A stretch of 64,000 nt of DNA from Nissolia schottii (taxonomy: Eukaryota > Streptophyta > Magnoliopsida > Fabales > Fabaceae), in NCBI GenBank assembly GCA_003254905.1, contig QANU01047209.1:647531-711530 (forward strand). The letters run 5' to 3'. The translations under genes were made by a program, and so were the position numbers. The notes below the pieces were generated by a model. The model made no database searches, had not been told where the DNA came from, and saw nothing but the letters and a program-made list of their open reading frames with translations. Numbering within the stretch: the first letter of the stretch is position 1; every line of letters starts with the position of its first letter. Positions 33,301 through 46,215 of the stretch are shown one piece after another.

Positions 33301-34346
33301 TCGCAAAATCTTCCTTGTGGAGTTCTGCTCATAAACCTGATTTATCCTTGGAGGTGCCAAGATATTACTAGATTAGAGGAGTGCTAAAGCCTAAAGTTCT
33401 AGTTTATAATTTCTTTTATCTCTCCTGCAAATAAGATCAATTTCTGTGGTGAAATACAATGACGTGCATGGCTCATTTTGTGGTAATGTGTATCCTACAA
33501 TTCTGATAAAAGTGCTTATGAAGTTTTATTTAGACACCTCTAATAAAAATTTTCTATTGTTGTAGGTTCTAGATTGACAAATTTTGTGGGTATTCTTAGC
33601 CAAGGACTTAGAATTGCCCCTCCTGAGGCCCCAGCAACTGGCTATATGGTTCTTACTACTACTCCCCCTTTCATGCCTCTCTTAAATATTGTCATGCATG
33701 TAGTTTATAATTACTTTTAGAGTGGTACCCAAAATTGAATATTGTGTTGCAGTTTGGCAAAGGTATTTACTTTGCTGACTTGGTTAGCAAGAGTGCTCAA
33801 TATTGCTTCACAGATAAGAAAAATCCTGTCGGGCTAATGCTTTTAAGTGAAGTTGCTCTTGGAAATGTCTATGAGCTCAAGAAAGCTAAGGTCAGTCTGA
33901 TTCGATCAAGTTGTCCATATTGGTTTAAATTTTCGCCAAATGAATTTGCATTAATTTGTTTCATATTTATTGCCATTTCCCTATGAAATAGTATATGGAT
34001 AAACCTCCTGAAGGAAAGCACTCTACAAAAGGATTGGGCAAGAAAATACCTCATGAATCGGAATATGTAAAGTGGAGGGGTGATGTTACTGTTCCCTGTG
34101 GCAAACCAGTATCATCTAATGTCAAGTCATCTGAGCTCATGTATAATGAGTATATTGTGTATAATACCGCTCAAGTAAGTTTTAAGATTGATTAGTGTTA
34201 TCGTTTGCCTTATATTATACCCTTATATATGATGGTATTTCATTGTCTTCATTTGGTAATCACAAAAGCAAGTGACTGAATGTGGACTATTTAAACAGGT
34301 TAAGATGCAATTCTTGCTGAGGGTGAGGTTCCATCACAAGAGATGA
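27341..34346 (+). CDS. PARP1: Poly(ADP-ribose) polymerase 1, DNA-damage sensor
   Basis: Twenty exons join in frame to 997 residues: 27341-27493, 28152-28201, 28307-28496, 28686-28869, 28976-29318, 29876-30071, 30145-30309, 30460-30520, 30681-30741, 30831-31082, 31508-31742, 31848-31960, 32030-32106, 32246-32406, 32772-32963, 33051-33159, 33566-33648, 33753-33890, 33992-34174, 34299-34346. The nuclear enzyme binds DNA breaks and makes poly(ADP-ribose) from NAD+. Zinc finger 1 has C23, C26, H55 and C58. Finger 2 has C120, C123, H150 and C153. A PADR1/third zinc domain lies at about 270-370, BRCT at about 405-500, WGR at about 520-630 (WGR at 573-575), the regulatory helices at about 665-785, and the catalytic domain at the end. 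The catalytic H-Y-E triad is intact (H847, Y881, E974). Length is close to Arabidopsis PARP1 (about 983). All domains and ligands are present, so the gene appears functional. Confidence 0.95.
29620..29786. mobile_element. 167-bp MITE in PARP1 intron 5
   Basis: The element has near-perfect terminal inverted repeats (AGTGTTATCAATA at the left, TATTTGATAACACT at the right). The inside contains repeated GCTAT and CGCTA words with partial self-complementarity. It sits in the intron between exons ending at 29318 and starting at 29876. I could not define a clean target-site duplication. Confidence 0.7.
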
Positions 34347-37300
34347 GGATTTGGAAGTAACTTTTTGAGCAGCATGACCCGTATATAGTGCATCATCCAG
34401 GATTGGTTCTCTAGAATTCTGTTGTTAAGGTCTCATTTTGGGGTTGATTTGGAGATCTTTCAATGTCCCTTGTTTTGGTGTTTGTAAGAAATGGGGTCGG
34501 GTTGAAACTCCACTCGTAACCTATAGCAGGGGTCTCTCTTTTGCTATTTGAGAGATTTGGTTGTGTATAAAACCACCATACTAATCTCAAACTTCGTAGT
34601 TCTTATCAACGAGCTCTTCCTTTTTTAGTATGTGGCACATCAATTTTGTAGCTTTTATCCTCCAAATTCAAAATCACAAAGCAGTTAAGGTTTCTTTATC
34701 TCTTTTGTCGCCCCCTAGTTTGGTCATTTTAATGATAAGTATGCGTATATAGCACAAGAGCTAATACTTGCCCTAAGTACAGAATATGTTTTGCCTTTAG
34801 CTAAGTTGATGGTAAGACCAAAATTGAATAAATAAATAAATAGCTGCCATGGTTATGGGGCTGTGGTGGTTGTTACAATATATTATGTGGTCTGCATTAG
34901 TGTCATGTGAAAAAGTGATGTTAATTGATGCACCAATAAATGCTGATTTATAACATTATGTCATGGTTGGTTGGATATAAAATGTTTTGCATGTTACTTC
35001 TTGCCAATTAAATGAGCTTGGTGGTGTGAACTTAAAAATTAAGACCCATGACTCTTGTTAATACAAACTGCCAATTCTCATTGTTAAGTATGACGAACTG
35101 CTACACTTGTAATAGTCGTTGCTCTTCTTGCATCACTCCCTACATATGCTACCCACAATATAGAGCTGAGCTGGTTCTTATTGTGACCAATAATAATGTA
35201 TGAGTAAATGTTGTTATTATTGTCGGTTAGCTAATTTCTTGGTGTTTACTGACGGCCTTTGATCTGAATCTGGTCAAATTTTGACTTTGCTAGTAAACTA
35301 GAGTCATTTTTTTGAAAGTGATTTCCTTAGACGCCAGATTTGGTTATAGATTTTGATGACGACCTTAAACATATCTAATATTAGATGAATATGAAAGCAC
35401 ACATTCCTGCTTGTGTAAACAAAACTGTAGTAGATTTGAATTTGAATTTCACGATGGAGTTAAAGCGACCTTCTGAACTATATTATTATACATTTTGTTA
35501 GTAAAATAGTTCATGAAGAGCACACGGGCGGGTGACAACTTGGAACTTAGACCATGTGAAAGGCAATCATACGAGCGATATTCTTCTGCTCAAAAAAATT
35601 ACTTTAGCATTTGGGATTCTTCCTTTTATTTTTATTTTTTTTCATTTATTTTATTTGATCACATCTTTAAGGAATCTGGTTTCCATGCCAGAAAGGCCCG
35701 AAAAAGTTCATCATTTGAGGAATTGTCCAAGTATAATTCTCTATCATGTAACAACAGACTGACAGAGTACTAAGCTTAATAGCCTTAAAACAATTGAAGA
35801 TTGGACTTTCTTCACTGAGCTCATAGAACGCTTTTCTAACAATATAAGAAAACATAACCGTTGTTCTCCCATCCTTGTCATTTTCCTTATATTTATCCTA
35901 ATCCTTATAAATATATTAAACTCAAAACATTTCAACTTTATCTTTGTTATGGACCAAATCCGAAGAGTCGTGCCTTCCCGAATTAGCAGTCCACATCAGT
36001 GATGACTTAACACTATAAGCTCAATCTAATCGCTCAATTACATGGACTTCGTCCCATGAGATGACACAAGCATCTCAGCTCGCAAGGATACTTGAATAGT
36101 TAGATTTCTAATGTGTTGTAGTTGGCAGGGTATTAAAATGTCATAAATAATCCATCGTAGCTTATATCGCGAAATTGACACGACATAAGTTTATTATGAG
36201 AACACAAGTGTTACTTGAGTACAAATTTAGACACATACAACATTAGTTAACTAGATTCTATCACATTCTCGTACACATTTCATACTACATCGACTAGAGC
36301 ATTAGAGTGACTTGCATGTAACACCTCGATATAACAAAATTTCAATAATGTGAAACAAGTATCTTTAAAACACGTATTAACTTTACCTTATTTATAATTA
36401 GTAATAACTATACTATGATAATATGACGGATTAGAAATAAACTTGGATAATGTTATTACCTCCATTAACATTTTTTGATAATATACGTGGTAATTAAATG
36501 TTTCTACGATTTGGTTAATAAATCTATTTGTGACTAATTTAATTGAACTAAAAGGAATGGGTATGGTTGACCGGCAGGTGGCCGTATACTAACTAAGCGT
36601 TGTAAAGCAACAAACTGCAGCAGTTCCCAGGTGCGGCGTTCGGCGGAAAAAATGAGACGCAACTGGTCAAACAATTCGTCAATCTATTCTTCCCACATAC
36701 GTACGAGCGCACACTAAACAAATGCAAGTACTAAATTATAAGCTTATAAATTAAACCAAATGAATATGAGTGGTACTTGGAATCAATAAAAATTGAAAAT
36801 GATTTGATTTAGAAATCAAATATTGCGATTGAAAGTTTTAGTAATATATAAGAAATGATTTCATTTGATAAATCTTATGAGATTTAATGCATTCGTTTTT
36901 TTAAATCCTAGAAAAATTGATAGGATTGGGTAAAAATTGATTTAATTTTAAAATTTAAAAACAATCTAAATCATTCTAAACATTAGGTTTTTTAAACCTA
37001 AGATATACACAATGTTTTTTCATTCTCACAGTCAAACTCACATTATAGTTAAGGAATAATGTGAGTTACTACTATGTCACATTTTAAAATTACTTAAAAG
37101 TTTTGTTAACTACAGTCGTTAAAGAATCAAGAAAAAGAAATACAACTTATTGAGAAAAATATTTTATTTTAATGCATTAAATACATTGCAAATTTGATTA
37201 TTTACAAGGGTTCACTAAAATCCTAAATATAAAAGAAAGGGTTTCAATAACTAAGAGTCCAAATTATAATATACATTAACTTTGGTCTAATCCCCATAGA

Positions 37301-37618
37301 AAAATCCAGTCGCATATTGCATCGACCATGAACAAATGTCCCCCTTAAACCCTGCACATGAGCCTCCCATGTCCCCCCACGTTCACATTTTTATTATAAG
37401 AAAGAAACCCTTTTATATATACCTTGCCCCCACACCATAGTCCTCACATTCTTGCACCACTTCCCTAGTGTACCCGTGTGCCTACATAACTATACTAATT
37501 TTAATTCACTACTCCCCACACATTACACATATCATTAACACACACCCTTTCAACCTACCTTTCTTTCTTTCTTTCTTTCTTTGTTGCAAGCTAGCTAGAT
37601 TATTATTATTATTGTTAA
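34347..37618. other. Intergenic between PARP1 and LBD16-like gene
   Basis: The first several hundred bases are PARP1 3' UTR or downstream sequence. No gene is recognised. A GC-richer island lies at 36560-36720. The last about 230 bp are the promoter and 5' UTR of the LOB-domain gene, with a TATA box at about 37412 and a (CTTT)n stretch at 37560-37582. Confidence 0.5.
37412..37421 (+). promoter_or_regulatory. TATA box of the LBD16-like gene
   Basis: TTTATATATA lies about 200 bp before the start codon. A CA-rich region typical of plant transcription starts follows 25-35 bp downstream. This predicts a 5' UTR of about 170 bases. Confidence 0.5.
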
Positions 37619-38929
37619 ATGGCTTCTTCAACAAGTGGAAGTGGTGGATCTTCTTCTTCTTCTTCTTCTTCTTCTACTTCTTCTACCGGATCTCCGTGTG
37701 GGGCGTGCAAGTTCCTGAGGAGGAAGTGCGCCTCTGACTGCATCTTCGCCCCTTATTTCTGCTCCGAGCAAGGGCCGGCGAGGTTTGCGGCCATACACAA
37801 GGTGTTTGGAGCCAGCAACGTTTCCAAGTTGCTGCTCCACATACCGGCACACCACCGCTGCGAGGCGGTCGTCACCATCGCTTACGAGGCTCAGGCTCGC
37901 ATCCGGGACCCCGTTTATGGCTGCGTCTCCCACATTTTCGCCTTGCAACAACAGGTTCAACAAATTATTTTTATTATATATGTCCGGGAAAATGTTGGAG
38001 AATTAGAGTTTTTGATGCATGTCCAATATGAAAAAGAATTCATTCGATTGCATATTTTTATTTTTATTTGTATTTTATTTTATAGTTCTTTCGGGTAAAA
38101 TAATGAGAAATAGCTTTTAATGAAATATAAGAATCTTTACCAAGTTATCTAGAGTTCGGGCGTATATATGTGATTTTGTAACATTGCTATTATATATGTT
38201 TTCTAATCGATATTGGAAATATGAAAAATGAAGGAGGGTCATTCAACCACACACTCTACCACGTACTCCTGTCTTTTTGTCCTTGCTTGACTTGTAGCTA
38301 GCTACAAGCGCTTTGGCTTCTAAGATGCTTGGAGGGCCACCGAGTGTAATTAGAATTATCATCCTATCATTTTTTTATTACTTGTATGCACATGATGATG
38401 TTGAAAAGGTGTTGGTTTTTTCAATTAGGTGTAGTACTAAAAAATGTGAAGAAAGTCAATTTATGAATAAACAAATTAAGTAAAGCAAATTGTTCTAGGT
38501 AGCTAGTCGTCTTAATTAATTCAATTATTCTGTGACAATAATTGTTTGTTTGTTTATGCTGTGGAAAATAAATAAATGTAGGTGGCGTGCTTGCAGGCAC
38601 AAGTGATGCAAGTGAAGGCTCAGCTGGCGCAGAACCAGATGGAGCCCTGCAGGAGCATGGAGAATCAGCAGTGGGCAGGACAAGCCATGAATCCATTCTG
38701 TCATCCCACTAACAATTATGCGAACCCTATATCTCCTCAGAGCTCCCTTGACGACCCAATTGATCACAACAACAGCATCCATGATGGAGCAATGGGAATG
38801 CAATTAAGCAGATCGGATGATGATCATTTCTCATTCCAGGCTGCATCTTCTAAAAGGAGGTCATACAACAACAATCATAATGACTTGGGTGAGCTGCAAG
38901 AGCTGGCACTCCGGATGATGAGGAACTAA
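37619..38929 (+). CDS. LBD16: LOB-domain transcription factor, LBD16-like
   Basis: Two exons (37619-37954 and 38582-38929) give 227 residues. The LOB domain starts with the zinc-binding block C27-X2-C30-X6-C37-X3-C41. It continues with the GAS block ([15 protein letters not shown]) and ends in the leucine-zipper-like coiled coil, which the intron splits exactly after the Gln-Gln-Gln at residue 112. The C-terminus closes with [15 protein letters not shown], nearly the same as Arabidopsis LBD16 as I recall it; this supports the name. The family is nuclear, and LBD16 acts downstream of auxin response factors in lateral root initiation; in legumes related genes are also linked to nodule formation. 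The N-terminus has a run of nine Ser encoded largely by a TCT repeat. A second LOB gene lies 10.6 kb away, pointing towards this one. Confidence 0.9.
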
Positions 38930-39746
38930 TTCATTATTATGGGCTGCTACCCAAATAACGTACACTAGCTAGTCTTGTTGTGTTCTTCTCCAAGGATCTG
39001 ATGTTCCCTTTGACCCTCGTTTCATACCTTAAACCGAGACATATTTCTTCTAAGTCCCAATTCTGTGTCTCCCTAAGCAAAAAATTTTATGCCCCCCTAT
39101 ATCTCAACTTTAGTAAAACACGGGAATTTTGTGTCCTGTGTCTATCTCCATTTGTTCTGTCCGTCAGACCAAACACAACTTCGACGTTGAGGGATGTATA
39201 TGCCCTTGAGAAATTATTGTATTATCTAGAAAGCACTAAAGTGGATCGTGCAACTCTACTCAAAGAAAGATAGAATGATATTTCACATAAGTGTGAATCC
39301 TATTGCTAACTGAAGCTGAAATGTAACTCTGTCATTGAGATTCAATTATAGAGCATGGTTCACTTAGTGCTCTCTAAGTTGTCCTATTTGAACATGTTAA
39401 AAGGTGTAAACATCTTAGTCACCTCTCTTACACACATATATATTACGGGGCTCATCATGTTCAAATCAATGAGCCGCATGATGTATAAGATAAATGACAA
39501 AATGTCTACACCTTATAATATGTTCAAGCAAGTATTTTTTACACTTTGAGTCTATGCAATAATTTCTTTATGCTCTTTTGCCCCTGATGTTGTTAGAATG
39601 AGTGTCAAGAAGATACCATAACCGATAAGCCTAGCTAATAATGCAATGATCATAAGCTAGCCCTAAACAAAGCATTAGTCTTTTACTGTTTGTGGATTCG
39701 ATCCAAAAGAAATTGAAGTTTTGCAGACTAGCTAGCCAATACTAAT

Positions 39747-39750
<4 letters not shown>

Positions 39751-39810
<60 letters not shown>
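39751..39810 (+). repeat. (TC)30 microsatellite
   Basis: Sixty uninterrupted bases of TC are followed by a short imperfect TTTC/TATC tail. It lies about 820 bp downstream of the LBD16-like stop codon and should be highly length-variable. Confidence 0.95.
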
Positions 39811-39817
<7 letters not shown>

Positions 39818-41589
39818 CTATCTATGAAAGTATGAGTTATTACTGCATTTAACTAAAATTAGCATAGTTGTTTTAACTTCCGGGGTAGAAATAATGTGAT
39901 AACTACAATTACAGATGAGACACTCTTGAACTAAAAAGGATGCCTACAAAATAGGGCTTGTCTTGAATTATTATTATGTATGCATTCTTTGCCTGTCAAA
40001 CCTCAATAATGATGATGCTTTCGTTTCGTACCTTTTGAATTATGAGTTGTCCTTCCTCTTCTCCCTTTCGGAGATCCTTTATTTTTCAAACGAAACCACA
40101 CGCTTAATTGAACCCTTTTTTTTTATAGATGAGAGAATCTTGACAACTTGTATTGAACTTTTTGTTTTGTTTTTGAAGGGAATCCATATGAACTGATTTT
40201 CATTTTGTTACTCTTAAAAAGACAAGCAGCTGCCGCTGGTGCTCTCTCGTGTCCTTATCTTACTTTAGTTCATGAATTATATATCTCATTCACGCTTGTG
40301 GTATGTATTCACAGGATATTGTTATGAAAAACTCTAGACAATAATCTTCTGCTATATATATCTGGTATTTTTCTTTTTCTCTAACAAAATAACCAATCTA
40401 GCTGGGGACCAAAAAGAGATCATGCATGAGCCTTGATCATAGCACATTAGTCCATCAAGTCTTCGAGGTTTTTAATATATTTTTATGTTGCAACTGATTG
40501 GGAGCGAGCTACTCACGTCATAAGAGACATAATAATGTTATTTATACGTTAAAAATAGACCCCAAAGTGATTACTATATATATAAAGAGTTTAATAAAAA
40601 AAAGAGTTTAATTTTGATTTTGGATGACCTTTTAAGAAGTGAATGTAATAGTTAATCATGTTTGTTAATTTGTTAATATATAATTAGATGATAATATAAA
40701 ATAATTCTACACCTTCAGTGCATTATAATTAAATCAAAAAAAATTAGCATAGTTTTAATTTCAATCACCAATATCAAATATTGGGGCAAAAATCTTCTAA
40801 AATAAAAGATTACACTACTAAATAATAAAGTAAAAATAACTCACTTTTTACTTTATTAATTTATTAGTGATAGATTTCACTTTAAGTCTCCTCTTATATG
40901 TTTACCTCTTGACATTTTTTTCCTCTCTTGCTATCATCCATTTTAAATCTCAACTTTTTTTAAACGTAGAAATAGCCTTAATTAAATTAAAGTGGCAAAG
41001 TAACCCCCATTTTCAACATGTTCAGATCCAAATGCAATGTTTCCTTGGGTGAGTCGATGAGACATTGTTTCAAGCAAGGCACAAAACCTAGCTAGGGTTA
41101 GTATCCAATGGACCCCACCTTGACTCTAGGTTTATATTTTAACAGGTAGTATTCACCCAACATTACCAAGCTAATCTAGCTAATTTTAATACCTATACAC
41201 TAATAAGCAAAGTGTCTCCTGGAATAAATGCATAGACTACACCCCCCTCCCACTATATATATATATATAGTAACATCAAATAGAGAGCCTAATCCTATAT
41301 ATAAAGCAACATATATTGCCCAGTGAACGTAGTTGGCAATATTTTTTGAAAGCGCTGTTTTGATTTGGTAGAGGCATTAAATTGACTAAATTAACAAGCC
41401 ACGAGACATTTACTTGAACAAATTTATTGGTGGTGTTGACACCACTTGAGTCATGATCAAATAATATAATGAATTATGTTACACGTACACCAAAAAAACA
41501 TACATCATATATATATCCCGTACTTATATACATAAAGTTTGTGTTTTAACGTCACAAAATGTAATAAAAAGTTTAATCACTAGTGATCT

Positions 41590-41720
41590 TCTCTCTTCGT
41601 CAAATCACACTCTCTCTTGCTCTCAATTTCTCCACTCTATCTTTAAAACACGTAAGTATCAACATAATAAAAATAAGTATCAATATTTATATAAAAAAAA
41701 CATTAATACATTTTTTAACA
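41590..41720. repeat. Dispersed repeat related to the 54.9-kb foldback
   Basis: CTTCGTCAAATCACACTCTC, TCTTTAAAACACG and ATCAACATAATAAAAATA match in order the sequence at 54850-54930 (CTTCATCAAATCGCACTTTC, TCTCTAAAACACA, TTCAACATAATAAAATA). It is a single arm here, without the inverted second arm. Confidence 0.6.
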
Positions 41721-44700
41721 AGCGTTGATTTCTTCAACCTTATTATTAGGGGAAGAAGACTAATCATTTCAGACATTATCAAGCTTGTCCTCCTATCACT
41801 GATGTTTTTATCAAGAATTGAATTCAGGTCCTCATCCTAGAATTGTAGTGTGCTTATATTGTTATGCAACACCCTTAATGATGTTGATAAATGATACCAA
41901 GTAAATTAAAACTTTTCTTTTTCTTTTGATATGCATCTCTCTAAGAATTTCTCTTTTGTTACCTATGTTTGGTCTTTTGGTACGATTCAATATCATATGA
42001 CGTGGCAGCGATCTTGTTTAACATTTTTATTATGGAGTATGGGGGACCATAGTTAGAAACTAGCAGCACGGAGTTATGACTCCTAATGAAAATTGCAATT
42101 ATGTAATATGTATATTTTCCAATTGGAATTTGGGTTCATTACGTGATAGCTAGAAGACAACCACTCATGAACTTCAAAATCACTCGTTTCTAATGAGATT
42201 AAAGTCTGAAAACTTCCGCTCGTCGCAATCTTAATTGATCAATAGGAGCCCCTTAATTTTGTTCGTTAATAGTGAATGCATATCAAGCATGTAGAACAAC
42301 ATATATATAATCCGTGCTAGGATTATAATAGAGTAGAGATAAAATAAAATATGTCAATATCAAGTAATAAAAGGAACAAAATCCCATGAATTCCTAAATT
42401 GGAGAATTAATTACCACCCTCTAGTCTAGGGTTACTTCTTGAGGGAGGCCACGTCCTCAGATAAATTATCACTAGCATGTGATGGCTTTTAATTTGTACG
42501 TACCAAAAGCATAAACACCAACCGCCCTTTCTAAGTGTCCCCCATCCCCTAATTCTTGGACAAAACAACTGGCTAGAACTAGCAGAAAAATCTAAGAAAA
42601 TAGACCAAGGGCAGTCTATTGCTCATTAATATCTTGGGTGCTTGGAATTTTATCTATGGTTTAAATAGTAATTTAATAGCTTTCAAGATCATTCCCATTC
42701 ACATAATAATAGTATATACAAGTGCCCAAAAAAATAGTGGGATATACTCTATCTGTCTCAGCTTATCTATCAATTTAGAATTTTGTAGGGTTTTAATTTA
42801 TCCAACCATTTAATTAGAATATTATCAATATGTTATTAATATTTTTATATTATCCTTTGGGATATATTAATGATAGAATGGAATAGAAAAGAGAGTATTG
42901 ATAGAGCTAATGGAATTAGTATTCTCAAGATAGAGGTAATTTTTTCAAATTAGCATACATTATATAACATCAAGATAAATTAAAATGGATGGAATATATT
43001 ATATATAGATAACCAGTCCAGTTAAACGGCCAGTAACTCCACGTATATAATTTGTCTAAACATTGAAGAATGGTAACGAATAAAATAATAATTGAAAAAT
43101 AGAAGACTTTAGGCTCTGTACTCCAATTTGGTACTTATCCTAGATAGGACTCCATTAGTTGCACCTGGAAAAGTAATTATTCTGAAGACCATTAGTTTAA
43201 TACTTTAATTGGAGATGAGTGATGATGATGAGCAGCTGAACATGAGAGCAAAAGTTGTCTCCAAAAAGTGGAATGGAACCAACATATTAGGCACAGAGAA
43301 GAAATTTTATTGGCCTTTACTTAATTTGATGAATTGCTAAGTAATAAAGAAAAAGGAAACCAGTTAAGAGTCAAAAAGAAGAAGAAATTGTCAAACGCAG
43401 CTTGTTATTGGGTAAAAGTATTCATAGATATACCTTTTGTTGTATTGGACCAAATTTACATCACAAATATCCACAAAATTAATTAATTTCCACATATTCA
43501 AAAAGAATATTAAGTGTTTGAACTAAATTATCATTCAATAAGTGTTATGAAAAATTGTAATGCAATTAATATAATAGAGAACTCATAATAAAAATGGTAT
43601 AGTTAAAAATTAAAGATAATAATTAATATTTTCTTAATCTAATCAAAGCACAACTAATTTTAGATAATATTTTTAATAAAAAACATGTAAAATTGAATGC
43701 AGAGAATAATTAATACCAATGTTTTACTTCTACAATAATATTATTAATAAGAGGCGTGATAGATGATAATTAGGAGTTAGATAACTATCATTTTTGGAGA
43801 ATGTTTAATATCTATAATCCCCGGGATTATACATTTATTTAAAGATTTGAAAGTGGGACACACCTGCTACGTAAATATCTTTTTTAAACTTAGATTTTAT
43901 TATTAAGAATTTGACTAACTTAAAGTAATTTAATTGTTGGTTAGGCCCTCTTATAATTAGGGGTAAAGATTTTCTAATAAGAGTTATTTCATTTTCAATA
44001 TTCAAACACAATAACACTAATTTGGATGCCAATGACGTGTGTTGGACAGGAGTTTGTCTTCACAAAGCCTTTCTTGTTTATCTGATTAAAAAATTGCCAA
44101 GTGAAAATAATTGACAGTTATTGGGCTAGCCAAGCCTGCAAGTTTTGACATGAAAGTTGTTTGAAAACGAGTGAAAGAGATGAGATGGTTGAGTTATATT
44201 CAGCATAGTTATTGTTGCACTGAAATGGCCAGTTTCTTTATTTGACAAATCAACTATATATCATTGTGGGATTATCTTCGCTCTCGAGAACCCAATTCTC
44301 ACAAAAAAATTTATGTGATGGTTGATAATGAACGCATATATCGTAGTTATTCTGGGACTGATAATTAATTGGGTTTTCTAATAATTTTTTTAAAGATACT
44401 TGTTAAGGAACTAGATCTAAAATATTTTGTAAACATAAATAATAAGTGTTCTCATAACACTTATCAACTAAATTGTGAATAATTTTAGAAAACTTTTTAT
44501 TACACAAGGAGGAGTAAAAAATAATCTTTAGGGTGATAAAATGATCTAATCCAAATCTCTTCCATTTGATGGGCTTGCCTTTGTTTTGCATGTAGAAGTT
44601 TTTCTTAACTGCAAACGATTAATAGGCCTACGCTTTACGTAACCAAACACGTCTTAGAGTAACTTAGAGTTGAGTTCGATCGTACCAAAAACAAACAAAA

Positions 44701-45223
44701 AGAGTTCGTAATGGGCCTGAAAGGTCAAAAAGCCATATATAATATTCTTCATTGCATGCTGTTCCTCAATTTGTTTATTAGTAATGTTAAGCTCTCCTGC
44801 AAATTCTCCTATTACCTTCGATGAATAACACATGTTAATTTTTATTTTATTTTATTTCCATTTTGCTCCAAACAATGCTAAGTATCGTGCATTGAAGATG
44901 GTAGGAGAATTTGTAGGAACATCTTGTAAGAAGATTTAGCATTTTTCTTCTTTGTGTATATTTATTGATGGTTTTTTGCAGCTTAGAGAAGGGGGGTTGA
45001 ATCTAAGCAAAGTCTTTCGTTTTAAAAAAAAATTAACCTTTCTTTGAAAGTTGTCTCTTAAAAGTTTAGGAGATATCTCCTTGTATTCAGAGAGACAAGT
45101 TTTCTGAAAAGACTAAAACTTTGAAAACGAAAACAGATTTTCTTTTAAATGATAGGAAATGTAAATAGTGGAGAGAAGAAGAAAAACAAACACAATATTT
45201 ATATTGGTTCGATTCCTAGTCAA

Positions 45224-46215
45224 NNNNNNNNNNNNNNNNNNNNNNNNNNNNNNNNNNNNNNNNNNNNNNNNNNNNNNNNNNNNNNNNNNNNNNNNNNNNN
45301 NNNNNNNNNNNNNNNNNNNNNNNNNNNNNNNNNNNNNNNNNNNNNNNNNNNNNNNNNNNNNNNNNNNNNNNNNNNNNNNNNNNNNNNNNNNNNNNNNNNN
45401 NNNNNNNNNNNNNNNNNNNNNNNNNNNNNNNNNNNNNNNNNNNNNNNNNNNNNNNNNNNNNNNNNNNNNNNNNNNNNNNNNNNNNNNNNNNNNNNNNNNN
45501 NNNNNNNNNNNNNNNNNNNNNNNNNNNNNNNNNNNNNNNNNNNNNNNNNNNNNNNNNNNNNNNNNNNNNNNNNNNNNNNNNNNNNNNNNNNNNNNNNNNN
45601 NNNNNNNNNNNNNNNNNNNNNNNNNNNNNNNNNNNNNNNNNNNNNNNNNNNNNNNNNNNNNNNNNNNNNNNNNNNNNNNNNNNNNNNNNNNNNNNNNNNN
45701 NNNNNNNNNNNNNNNNNNNNNNNNNNNNNNNNNNNNNNNNNNNNNNNNNNNNNNNNNNNNNNNNNNNNNNNNNNNNNNNNNNNNNNNNNNNNNNNNNNNN
45801 NNNNNNNNNNNNNNNNNNNNNNNNNNNNNNNNNNNNNNNNNNNNNNNNNNNNNNNNNNNNNNNNNNNNNNNNNNNNNNNNNNNNNNNNNNNNNNNNNNNN
45901 NNNNNNNNNNNNNNNNNNNNNNNNNNNNNNNNNNNNNNNNNNNNNNNNNNNNNNNNNNNNNNNNNNNNNNNNNNNNNNNNNNNNNNNNNNNNNNNNNNNN
46001 NNNNNNNNNNNNNNNNNNNNNNNNNNNNNNNNNNNNNNNNNNNNNNNNNNNNNNNNNNNNNNNNNNNNNNNNNNNNNNNNNNNNNNNNNNNNNNNNNNNN
46101 NNNNNNNNNNNNNNNNNNNNNNNNNNNNNNNNNNNNNNNNNNNNNNNNNNNNNNNNNNNNNNNNNNNNNNNNNNNNNNNNNNNNNNNNNNNNNNNNNNNN
46201 NNNNNNNNNNNNNNN
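45224..46215. other. Assembly gap (992 N)
   Basis: This is a run of 992 unknown bases. Both flanks look like retrotransposon sequence, so the missing part is probably repetitive. Frames crossing it are meaningless. Confidence 1.

Larger units (their letters stand above)
38930..45223. other. Intergenic up to the assembly gap
   Basis: No gene is recognised in over 6 kb. It contains the LBD16-like 3' UTR, a (TC)30 microsatellite (39751-39810) and a dispersed repeat at about 41590-41720. AT-rich DNA fills the rest. From about 44980 the sequence has features of a legume copia LTR/internal region (AGAGAAGGGGGGTTGAATC and then TTGGTTCGATTCC), which runs into the gap. Confidence 0.5.

Noticed and set aside
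37628..37963. Minus-strand 111-codon Arg-rich frame at the LBD16-like gene
   Set aside because: It is the antisense of the GC-rich LOB-domain exon; the Arg run is the reverse of the TCT serine repeat.
38980..39273. 97-codon plus-strand frame after the LBD16-like gene
   Set aside because: It starts within 60 bp of the LBD stop, probably in its 3' UTR, and has no domain or conserved motif.
45200..45222. GGTTCGATTCC as a tRNA B-box
   Set aside because: No A-box, acceptor stem or cloverleaf can be formed; it is part of retroelement sequence at the gap edge.
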